Below, in pieces: positions 1 to 4,865 of a stretch of DNA of 5,625 bases (the first letter of the stretch is position 1; each line of letters begins with the position of its first letter). The DNA is from Lentisphaera sp. (GTDB taxonomy: Bacteria; Verrucomicrobiota; Lentisphaeria; Victivallales; GWF2-50-93): assembly GCA_020721745.1 (NCBI GenBank), contig DYMC01000153.1:1-5625 (forward strand), read 5' to 3'. The translations under genes and the position numbers were made by a program. Under the pieces are notes generated by a model. The model saw only the letters and a list, made by a program, of their open reading frames with translations. It searched no databases and had not been told where the DNA came from.

Positions 1-60
1 CGTTCAGCGTTTGCACGTTCAGCGTTTGCACGTTCAGCGTTTGCACGTTTGCCCGTTCAG
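1..60. repeat. 15-bp tandem repeat, three perfect copies plus a degenerate one
   Basis: Three head-to-tail perfect copies of CGTTCAGCGTTTGCA occupy 1-15, 16-30 and 31-45. A broken copy follows: CGTTTGC at 46-52, then CGTTCAGCGT again at 54-63. The array starts at the first base of the window, so it may continue upstream. The period is a multiple of three, so reading frames stay open through it on both strands, but no gene can be recognised there. It lies about 125 bases downstream of the purM stop. It looks like a simple intergenic minisatellite; nothing visible suggests a CRISPR array, because there are no spacers. Confidence 0.9.
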
Positions 61-86
61 CGTCTGGGCATTCCCGCCCGCAAGTG

Positions 87-109
87 CTTTGCGCCGTCCC
101 GGCGCAAAG
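87..109. repeat. Perfect 10-bp inverted repeat (hairpin) downstream of purM
   Basis: CTTTGCGCCG at 87-96 is followed by a three-base spacer (97-99) and its exact reverse complement at 100-109. Transcribed on the minus strand it would form a stable GC-rich hairpin about 75 bases after the purM stop. No U-tract follows the stem on that strand (the next bases are CACTTGCGGG), so it is not a canonical intrinsic terminator. It could still stabilise the 3' end of the purM message or belong to a palindromic intergenic repeat family. Confidence 0.75.
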
Positions 110-118
110 ACAGTGTTT

Positions 119-158
119 GTGCTACGCCCCGTCTTCGTGCTACGCGCCACGCCGTGGC
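119..158. repeat. Short direct repeat pair and small palindrome near the purM 3' end
   Basis: GTGCTACGC occurs at 119-127 and again at 137-145, exactly 18 bases apart. A small palindrome follows directly: GCCACG (146-151), one base, then CGTGGC (153-158). Together with the hairpin at 87-109 and the tandem array at 1-60, this makes almost the whole intergenic stretch after purM repetitive. No coding sequence can be recognised in it. Confidence 0.6.
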
Positions 159-184
159 ATGCAGCTCAAACTACAAGCATCCCC

Positions 185-1225
185 TCAATCTATCACGACT
201 CTTTTTTCTCCCTTGACGGCCTCTCCTATGCGTGCGGCTTTGAAGCCTGTCTTTCTGCACACCTTCAAGGCTGTCTCGGCATCGGCCTCTGGCAGAAACC
301 AGACCATGCCTACGCCCATGTTGAAGACGCGGTAGGCCTCCTCTTTGGAGACATTTCCGCCTTCGACGATCATGTTGAAGACGGGTGGGACCGGAAGTAT
401 TCCGGTTTCGAAATGAACTCCGACATTAGTTGGCAGGATGCGCGGGACGTTGTCGTAGAGGCCGCCTCCGGTTATATGTGCGATGCCGTGTATCCTGACA
501 TCCGCCTTCATGGCGGCCTTTATGGCCGGGAGATATGACGTGTGTGGTTTGAGCAGGGTATCGCCTATGCTTCCGCCGAGTTCCTTGAACTCGTCATGGG
601 GGTCGTATCCGCACCGTTCGAAGAGGATTTTTCTGGCGAGGCTGTAGCCGTTAGTGTGGAGCCCGTTGGAGGCAAGTCCTATCGCGACATGCCCGGGTTT
701 TATCTTCTCGCCGCTTATGATGCGGCTCTTCTCGACGACACCGGTTATCACGCCGACGAGGTCGAAATCGTCGTCGTATATTCCTGGCATTTCGGCGGTT
801 TCGCCTCCGAGGAGGGCGCAGTTCGCCGCCGCGCATGCCTCGACTATTCCGGAAAGGACATCCTCGTATAGCGGGCTCTTGAGCCTGCCTATTCCGATGT
901 AGTCGAGGAAGTATATCGGTTCGGCGCCCTGGACGGCGATGTCGTTGATGCAATGGTTGACGATGTCCCTGCCGATATTGGAGAACTTGTTCATCATTAT
1001 GGCGACGAGTATCTTCGTGCCGACTCCGTCTATGCTGGAGACCAGGACCGGGTTTTTGTATTTGCGGATGTCTATCTGGAAAAGGCCGCCGAAGCCACCG
1101 ATTGGTGCAAGCATTTCCTTGCGCATGGCTTTTTTGAACTTGGGCTTCATCTTGCCCAGGAGGCTTCCGGCGAGGTCTATGTCAACTCCCGCCTCCTTGT
1201 ATAAATTGCTCTTGGCTGCGCTCAA
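185..1225 (-). CDS. purM: Phosphoribosylformylglycinamidine cyclo-ligase (AIR synthetase, PurM)
   Basis: This enzyme catalyses the fifth step of de novo purine synthesis in the cytoplasm, the ATP-dependent ring closure of formylglycinamidine ribonucleotide to aminoimidazole ribonucleotide. The 346-residue protein matches the usual length of the family (about 345). Visible family motifs are GVGTK at 67-71, DIVNHCINDIAVQGAEP at 87-103, the GGETAEMPG nucleotide-binding loop at 140-148, SNGLHTNGYSL at 186-196, HITGGG at 250-255 and FNMGVGM at 301-307. The start is TTG: a strong AAGGAG sits five bases upstream, the N-terminus has normal family length, and no in-frame ATG precedes it. The only nearby ATG, at 1254-1252, is out of frame. 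It follows the dehydrogenase gene by 32 bases and is probably co-transcribed with it. The protein looks intact and functional. Confidence 0.97.
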   Translation of the reverse strand: MSAAKSNLYKEAGVDIDLAGSLLGKMKPKFKKAMRKEMLAPIGGFGGLFQIDIRKYKNPVLVSSIDGVGTKILVAIMMNKFSNIGRDIVNHCINDIAVQGAEPIYFLDYIGIGRLKSPLYEDVLSGIVEACAAANCALLGGETAEMPGIYDDDFDLVGVITGVVEKSRIISGEKIKPGHVAIGLASNGLHTNGYSLARKILFERCGYDPHDEFKELGGSIGDTLLKPHTSYLPAIKAAMKADVRIHGIAHITGGGLYDNVPRILPTNVGVHFETGILPVPPVFNMIVEGGNVSKEEAYRVFNMGVGMVWFLPEADAETALKVCRKTGFKAARIGEAVKGEKRVVID

Positions 1226-1230
1226 TTTGT

Positions 1231-1236
1231 CTCCTT
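1231..1236 (-). promoter_or_regulatory. Ribosome binding site fixing the TTG start of purM
   Basis: On the minus strand AAGGAG is followed by five bases (ACAAA) and then TTG. This near-ideal Shine-Dalgarno sequence and spacing support a TTG start rather than an internal ATG; the first internal methionine is residue 26. Confidence 0.8.
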
Positions 1237-1257
1237 CGAGCCTTCGGGGCCCATTTT

Positions 1258-2253
1258 TTATTGCGGCGCTACCGCGCCATATTGTTTGTTGTATCTTTTG
1301 ATTTCTTCCGTGATCTGGACCGCGAGGCGGAGAGCCTCGAGACCATGGTGCCCTGAGACCTTCGGGGTGGCGATGATGCCGGTCCGTCTCGACTCGGACA
1401 CGCAGGATATGAAGTCCTCGAGCTCCTTCTCCAGGGCATTGTGGTCGTGGACGGGGATCTGCTCCCTCTTGATCCCGAGGGGATGCTTCTTGTATATGAG
1501 CCCGGACTTGCTCCCGTAGTCGAGGGTCAGGTATGCGTCGCTCAGGAAGGCCCTGAATCTGCGCATGGGCTCTCCGCTGACCCGGCTGGCCGTGACGTTG
1601 GCCACGCAGCCGTCCTTGAACTTGATGCGGACGTTGGCTATGTCCTCGTTGGGGCTGAGGACGGGAATGCCGACGGCGTCGAATCTTTCGATAGGGCTGT
1701 TCACAAGGCGGAGGATAATGTCGAGATCGTGGATCATGAGATCGAGAACGACCCCGACCTCGGTGCCTCTGCGGTGCTGTCCGGGTCTTGGCGGGGGATA
1801 TGCCGCGAGGCGGTGGACCTCGATGAAGCGTATTTTGCCGGCCCTTTCCTCGATGAAGCTCATCACGGGGTTGTATCTTTCGACGTGCCCGACGGCGAGG
1901 ACGAGCTTTCTGGTCTCGGCCGCCTTGACGATATCCTCGGCATGCTCGATTCTGGAGGCGATCGGTTTCTCTATGAGGAGGTGCTTTCCCGCGGCGAGGA
2001 GCTTCATGGCGACTTCATAGTGGACATCGGCCGGGACGGCTATGCTCAGCGCGTCGCATTTCTGCGCGAGTGACTCGATGTCCGGAAAAGATTTTGTGTT
2101 GAACTCGCGGGTTGCGTTGAATGCGTTCTCCGGGTTGAGGTCGTAGATGCCGACGAGGGTGGCCAGCTTGTTCTGCGAATAGAGCCGGGCATGGTGCTTG
2201 CCAAGGGCTCCCACGCCGACCACTCCGACTTTGATTTTGGGGTTGACGGACAT
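1258..2253 (-). CDS. Gfo/Idh/MocA-family NAD(P)-dependent oxidoreductase, possibly a UDP-GlcNAc 3-dehydrogenase-like enzyme
   Basis: A 331-residue dehydrogenase of the glucose-fructose oxidoreductase/inositol dehydrogenase family. The N-terminal Rossmann fold shows the dinucleotide motif GVGALG at 13-18. The family lysine lies in EKP at 95-97 (K96). GHVERYNP follows at 122-129, and the substrate-side helix DLMIHDLDI at 171-179 carries the family histidine (H175). The RRGTEVGVVLDLMIHD region (161-176) and GHVERYNP resemble what I recall of the dehydrogenases encoded beside lpxA that make 3-amino UDP-GlcNAc precursors of lipid A (GnnA type). That role is an inference, since no lpx gene is in view. 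The start at 2253 is chosen because GGAGGA precedes it at four bases and the protein then begins just before the first beta strand. An in-frame extension to 2394 would add 47 unrelated residues overlapping the HD gene. It sits 79 bases after the HD gene and 32 before purM. Confidence 0.9.
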   Translation of the reverse strand: MSVNPKIKVGVVGVGALGKHHARLYSQNKLATLVGIYDLNPENAFNATREFNTKSFPDIESLAQKCDALSIAVPADVHYEVAMKLLAAGKHLLIEKPIASRIEHAEDIVKAAETRKLVLAVGHVERYNPVMSFIEERAGKIRFIEVHRLAAYPPPRPGQHRRGTEVGVVLDLMIHDLDIILRLVNSPIERFDAVGIPVLSPNEDIANVRIKFKDGCVANVTASRVSGEPMRRFRAFLSDAYLTLDYGSKSGLIYKKHPLGIKREQIPVHDHNALEKELEDFISCVSESRRTGIIATPKVSGHHGLEALRLAVQITEEIKRYNKQYGAVAPQ

Positions 2254-2257
2254 CCTA

Positions 2258-2263
2258 TCCTCC
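2258..2263 (-). promoter_or_regulatory. Ribosome binding site deciding the dehydrogenase start
   Basis: On the minus strand GGAGGA lies four bases before the ATG at 2253-2251. It favours this start over an in-frame ATG at 2394, which would add 47 residues with no family counterpart and overlap the upstream gene. Confidence 0.75.
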
Positions 2264-2332
2264 AGGGCAGTCTGCTGCGACGGCCTCTTTTTCAGTGCTT
2301 CAGGCAATGGCGTAATAAGATAGAGGAGAAAA

Positions 2333-2914
2333 TCAAAATGGCAAGCGTTTTTCCCGAAGGAGAACGAATGTTTTGAGGAAATCCCTTTTTGCATCCCCCC
2401 ATTTCAGGCAGCGTATTTTTATCCTGCTCTTCCTTGCGTGGGGTAGATTCCAGGATTTCCCCCCGCTGTGCGCGAGTTCCGCCGCCTCGATGGAAAGCAT
2501 GGCGTTGTCGGCCTCCATCACGGCATCCCACTCATCGTCGTCCGGCTGGCGGCCTGCGAATTTCGCAAAGATGACCGAGGACAGGCTCCTCTCCCAGTCG
2601 AGGTATCGCCGTATCCGCCACTTCAGCGGCCGGGGAATGTCGCACAAGTATGCCTCCGAGGCATCGTGGAGAAGGGCGAAAAGGGGGGCGAGCCATTTCC
2701 TGCCCGGCGCGGACTCTCCCACGTAGGCGGCCGTGTTGACGCAATGCTCCGCGACGGAATAGAAGTCTCTGCAGTGTCCGTTGAATCTGCACTGCATCGC
2801 TAGCGAATGGGCTATGTCCTCCATCTCGATGTCCTTCCCCCTGGCGGAGAGTGGATTGACCTTTCTGCCGCTGAAGGTCTCTATCCATAGCTGCGTCTTC
2901 TTCGTATTCTTCAA
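2333..2914 (-). CDS. HD-domain phosphohydrolase, related to YfbR-type 5'-deoxynucleotidases
   Basis: A 193-residue metal-dependent phosphohydrolase. Motifs in order are WIETFSGRKVNPL at 10-22, DIAHSLAMQCRFNGHC at 33-48, SVAEH at 53-57, LLHDASEAY at 81-89, DIPRPLK at 92-98 and MEADNAML at 133-140. Aligned by eye to E. coli YfbR, a 5'-deoxynucleotidase of deoxynucleoside monophosphates, the metal ligands correspond: H57, H83-D84 and D136. E87 and D92 match the YfbR residues in HDASE and GDLP. The substrate is not proven; family members with the WIETFSGR start are usually annotated only as HD proteins. The start is uncertain: TTG at 2914 has GGAG eight bases upstream, while the longer TTG start at 2935 (200 residues) has no visible ribosome site. 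No in-frame ATG precedes the conserved region. The basic C-terminal tail (about 160-193) falls outside the recognisable domain. A structured 160-base leader lies upstream. Confidence 0.85.
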   Translation of the reverse strand: MKNTKKTQLWIETFSGRKVNPLSARGKDIEMEDIAHSLAMQCRFNGHCRDFYSVAEHCVNTAAYVGESAPGRKWLAPLFALLHDASEAYLCDIPRPLKWRIRRYLDWERSLSSVIFAKFAGRQPDDDEWDAVMEADNAMLSIEAAELAHSGGKSWNLPHARKSRIKIRCLKWGDAKRDFLKTFVLLREKRLPF

Positions 2915-2922
2915 TCTTGAAT

Positions 2923-2926
2923 CTCC
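2923..2926 (-). promoter_or_regulatory. Probable ribosome binding site of the HD gene
   Basis: GGAG on the minus strand lies eight bases before the TTG at 2914-2912. It is the only Shine-Dalgarno-like sequence correctly placed for an in-frame start upstream of the conserved WIETF motif. It sits about 26 bases downstream of the predicted RNA fold. Confidence 0.5.
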
Positions 2927-2936
2927 ATATTGCAAC

Positions 2937-3053
2937 CGCGGATTTTTTCACTGAGCTGATTTCAAAACTCCGCGTTCGAGGTAAATCCGTTGGAATCCAC
3001 AATCCCGACACCTACGGGCCGGGACTGTGAACTCCAACTTTGAAACCAGCTCA
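2937..3053 (-). ncRNA. Predicted structured RNA or leader between the foldase and HD genes, unknown family
   Basis: Read on the minus strand, helix P1 pairs 3053-3039 with 2966-2952 (15 bp). Helix P2 starts at the very next base and pairs 3038-3020 with 3007-2989 (19 bp), closing a 12-base loop (3019-3008, GCCCGTAGGTGT). A 22-base strand (2988-2967) lies between P2 and the 3' side of P1. All 34 positions pair, four of them as G-U: 3046/2959, 3032/2995, 3030/2997 and 3025/3002. On the plus strand all four would be A-C mismatches, so the minus strand is the likely transcript. CGCGGA in the 22-base strand (2974-2969) is complementary to TCCGCG at 2942-2937, a possible pseudoknot. No U-tract follows, so it is not an intrinsic terminator. 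It could be a cis-acting leader of the HD gene, a processed small RNA, an mRNA stabiliser or a copy of a palindromic repeat. I do not recognise the family. Confidence 0.5.
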
Positions 3054-3065
3054 AGGGAGGCAATT

Positions 3066-3076
3066 GCGAAAATCGC
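3066..3076. repeat. Small hairpin abutting the foldase stop codon
   Basis: GCGA at 3066-3069 and TCGC at 3073-3076 form a four-base-pair stem with a three-base loop, directly after the TAG stop of the peptidyl-prolyl isomerase. It is short and could be chance, but it sits just upstream of the large fold at 3053-2952 and may belong to the same structured leader. Confidence 0.35.
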
Positions 3077-4084
3077 CTAGTCCCAGAATATCTTGCATCC
3101 GCAGCGTTTCTTCTCGCTCTCGATGAGTTCGGACAGCTTCGATGTGGCCTTCTTTTCGGCGAGATACTTCTTTATCACCGGATATGCCTCGGCGGTGGGG
3201 ACGTATTTCGCCTCCGTCCTGGCATCGAGTCGGACAATGTGCCAGCCGCGGAGGCTTTTGAAAGGAGCGCTTATCTGTCCGGGGCTCAGCTTCGCTATGG
3301 CGTCCGCAAAGGGTTTTGGCAGCTCAGAAGGGGTGAATTCGCCGAGGGCGCCACCATTGCCCCTGGTCTTGTCGTCCTGACTGCTCTCCTTGGCCATCTT
3401 TCTGAAGAGATCCGCCGTCTTCGCCGCCGTCCTCAGGCTCTCCAGCTTCGCCGCCGCCTTCTTGTCGTCCATGCTCCCGCTCGATATGAAGATGTGCGAG
3501 ATGGCGGCCTTTTCCGGGATGAGGAAGACATTCTGGCTGTTGCGGTAGAAGTCCTCGACCTCCTTCGCCGTGGGCGTGAAGCCCGGGATGAATTTCCTCT
3601 GCATCCATTTCTCTATGGCTATCCCCTGCCCTATTTTTCTTTTTATTGAGTTCTCGTTCACCCCCATTTCGGCGACAATCGCCTTGGGGCCTCCCTGCAC
3701 CGCGCCTGCGATTTTCGCAAACTGTGCGTCAATCTCCTCCTGTGAGGCGGTGCATGAGTTTCTCCCGGCCAGGGCGAAGAGCAGTTCCCTCTCGATCAGG
3801 AGTCCAAGGGATTTCTTCGCCGCCTCCCCCACCTTGGCCATGTCCTGGGATGTCAGCGCCTTGTCGCTCTGCTTGAGCCTCCTGATCAGGGGCATTATCT
3901 CCTCTATGAGATATGCCTTCGGAATCTTCCTGCCGGATATTTCCGCAACAGTGTCGGGCATCGAGACTATGAGCTCGTTCACGAGCTTGGTGTTCTGCTT
4001 TCTTGCCTCGTCCTGGGGGAGCGCCGGAACGGAGGCGAGCATCAGGAGGACAACGAATGTGAGACGAAAATTAAGCACATGCAT
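3077..4084 (-). CDS. Secreted SurA/PrsA-like parvulin peptidyl-prolyl cis-trans isomerase
   Basis: A 335-residue exported foldase that would catalyse cis-trans isomerisation of prolyl bonds and chaperone envelope proteins. Residues 1-21 form a signal peptide: a short basic start, a hydrophobic core (FVVLLMLASV) and a signal peptidase I-like site after V-P-A at 19-21. A SurA-like helical region spans about 45-180, beginning with VAEISGRKIPKAYL and containing LLIERELLF (95-103). The parvulin domain runs from about 194 to 288: AISHIFIS (194-201), GGALGEFTPSELPKPFADAI (244-263), LSPGQISAPFKSLRGWHIVRL (266-286). After it comes a lysine-rich helix and a C-terminal C-G-C at 328-330. The first ATG is used; GGAAG lies seven bases upstream. 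No lipobox is seen, so a soluble periplasmic protein is likely. It follows the lipoprotein gene by 30 bases, consistent with a shared envelope-related transcript. SurA versus PrsA orthology cannot be decided here. Confidence 0.9.
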   Translation of the reverse strand: MHVLNFRLTFVVLLMLASVPALPQDEARKQNTKLVNELIVSMPDTVAEISGRKIPKAYLIEEIMPLIRRLKQSDKALTSQDMAKVGEAAKKSLGLLIERELLFALAGRNSCTASQEEIDAQFAKIAGAVQGGPKAIVAEMGVNENSIKRKIGQGIAIEKWMQRKFIPGFTPTAKEVEDFYRNSQNVFLIPEKAAISHIFISSGSMDDKKAAAKLESLRTAAKTADLFRKMAKESSQDDKTRGNGGALGEFTPSELPKPFADAIAKLSPGQISAPFKSLRGWHIVRLDARTEAKYVPTAEAYPVIKKYLAEKKATSKLSELIESEKKRCGCKIFWD

Positions 4085-4114
4085 GGAAGTTCTTCCGTGT
4101 TAAAACAGCGAAAT

Positions 4115-4789
4115 CTACTCCTGTGTCCAGACGATGGCCGGGTTTTCGGGGTCGGCCAGGGAAAGGGAGAGAAGCATCACGTCCTTGATCCTCCGATCCG
4201 TTTGATGCCCGGATATGATCTCCAAGGCCAAATCCATTGTCGAAAGTCTCTGCTCCCGCAGCATGAGGCCCTTGGCCTCCGCCAGCTTCCCAGTCGCCAC
4301 GGAGAGGAGAGGATTTGCCGGAGGATATGAAAGCGCGAGAGTCTTGAGCGCCGCCGAGGCGCGGGCCAGCGAGGTCCATGTCTCCGCCGCAGCAACCGCT
4401 CCAACGGTGCCCTGTATCTTCTTCAAGCGCAGCAGTTCATCCTTTATCAGCAACAGCCTCTCGTTGCGCGAGGATGAAGTTATCCCCTTCGAGCAAATGT
4501 CCAGTGCTGCGTCAACATCGCCATCGTCGAGCTTGGACTGCATCTGCTTGACTATAAGGTTCTGGGCCTCCTGCAGCTCGAGATTCGCCAGAAAAGCGCT
4601 GTCCTTCAGTTCGCGCAGCCTGCGTATCTTCTCCAGCGCGGCGGCGTGGTCGCCATCCTGCAGCGCATGGAACATGGAGAGCACCAGTTCCGGCTTGACG
4701 CTGGGAGGCTCTTTGGCGGCCTGCCCGGGCCCGCAGGAAGCCAGGCATGCAAGGGCCGAGAGAAAGCAAATTGTCCGTCCAAGTCCCAT
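4115..4789 (-). CDS. Putative lipoprotein of unknown function, mostly helical
   Basis: A 224-residue predicted lipoprotein. A hydrophobic N-terminus (ICFLSALACL) leads to the lipobox L-A-S-C at 16-19, so processing and lipidation at C19 are expected. The mature part looks almost wholly alpha-helical. A helix pair at about 33-60 (VLSMFHALQDGDHAAALEKI) and another at about 80-100 (QSKLDDGDVDAALDI) both carry a DGD-AAL pattern reminiscent of TPR-type helical repeats, but no standard repeat is clear. I recognise no family. The ATG at 4789 is chosen because it places the signal peptide correctly; the region just upstream is an A-run with no good Shine-Dalgarno. It is the first gene after the divergent promoter and precedes the periplasmic foldase by 30 bases, which suggests an envelope role, perhaps as a partner of that foldase. 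Confidence 0.75.
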   Translation of the reverse strand: MGLGRTICFLSALACLASCGPGQAAKEPPSVKPELVLSMFHALQDGDHAAALEKIRRLRELKDSAFLANLELQEAQNLIVKQMQSKLDDGDVDAALDICSKGITSSSRNERLLLIKDELLRLKKIQGTVGAVAAAETWTSLARASAALKTLALSYPPANPLLSVATGKLAEAKGLMLREQRLSTMDLALEIISGHQTDRRIKDVMLLSLSLADPENPAIVWTQE

Positions 4790-4795
4790 GTGAGT

Positions 4796-4824
4796 CTTTT
4801 TTTTTTCGATTGCACCTGTATAAT
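4796..4824 (+). promoter_or_regulatory. Probable promoter of rph
   Basis: A perfect consensus -10 hexamer TATAAT lies at 4819-4824, preceded by TG at 4817-4818. Transcription would start near 4831, giving a leader of about 35 bases before the rph ATG at 4866. No TTGACA-like -35 is seen; the position is a T-run (4797-4806). Assignment rests on the -10 and its location in the divergent gap. Confidence 0.55.
4797..4806. repeat. Ten-base T homopolymer (A10 on the minus strand)
   Basis: Ten consecutive T bases stand out in an otherwise GC-rich window. On the minus strand this is A10 in the short 5' leader of the lipoprotein gene, ending eight bases before its ATG. On the plus strand it falls where the -35 region of the rph promoter would lie. 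It could act as an A-rich translation enhancer, an UP-like element or a slippage-prone tract. Confidence 0.8.
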
Positions 4825-4847
4825 AACAGCTCCTGGAAGATTTTCAA
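4820..4847 (-). promoter_or_regulatory. Probable promoter of the minus-strand gene cluster
   Basis: On the minus strand TTGAAA (4847-4842, five of six matches to the -35 consensus) and TATTAT (4825-4820, five of six to the -10) are separated by 16 bases. Transcription would begin near 4813, leaving a leader of about 24 bases before the lipoprotein ATG at 4789. Its -10 overlaps the -10 of the rph promoter on the other strand. Confidence 0.6.
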
Positions 4848-4856
4848 AGTGGGGAT

Positions 4857-4861
4857 GGAGG
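4857..4861 (+). promoter_or_regulatory. Ribosome binding site of rph
   Basis: GGAGG lies four bases before the ATG at 4866. This fits the expected N-terminus of RNase PH, whose family begins with M-R followed closely by a QLRP/QVRP motif. Confidence 0.75.
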
Positions 4862-4865
4862 CATA

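Noticed and set aside
1..60. CRISPR array
   Set aside because: The 15-bp units abut directly with no spacers and are too short for CRISPR repeats.
11..538. Plus-strand open frame through the tandem repeat into the purM region
   Set aside because: Most of it is antisense to a clear purM gene; the repeat keeps frames open because its period is 15.
1441..2073. Long plus-strand open frame (210 codons) opposite the dehydrogenase
   Set aside because: Minus-strand translation shows an intact Gfo/Idh/MocA protein with its motifs; the plus frame has no recognisable domain and arises from GC-rich codon bias.
2254..2394. In-frame N-terminal extension of the dehydrogenase starting at 2394
   Set aside because: The 47 extra residues have no family counterpart, overlap the end of the HD gene, and a GGAGGA site directly precedes the ATG at 2253.
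2532..3011. Minus-strand open frame (159 codons) overlapping the HD gene and the RNA fold
   Set aside because: Its downstream half is the HD gene in the wrong frame; the HD motifs lie in the other frame.
2952..3053. tRNA, integron attC site or intrinsic terminator as an explanation of the inverted repeat
   Set aside because: There is no cloverleaf or T-arm. The arms run GTT to AAC, the opposite of attC R boxes. No U-tract follows the stem on the minus strand.
4215..4793. Plus-strand open frame (192 codons) opposite the lipoprotein gene
   Set aside because: Serine-rich, low-complexity translation without domain or ribosome site; the minus frame has a proper signal peptide and lipobox and follows a promoter.
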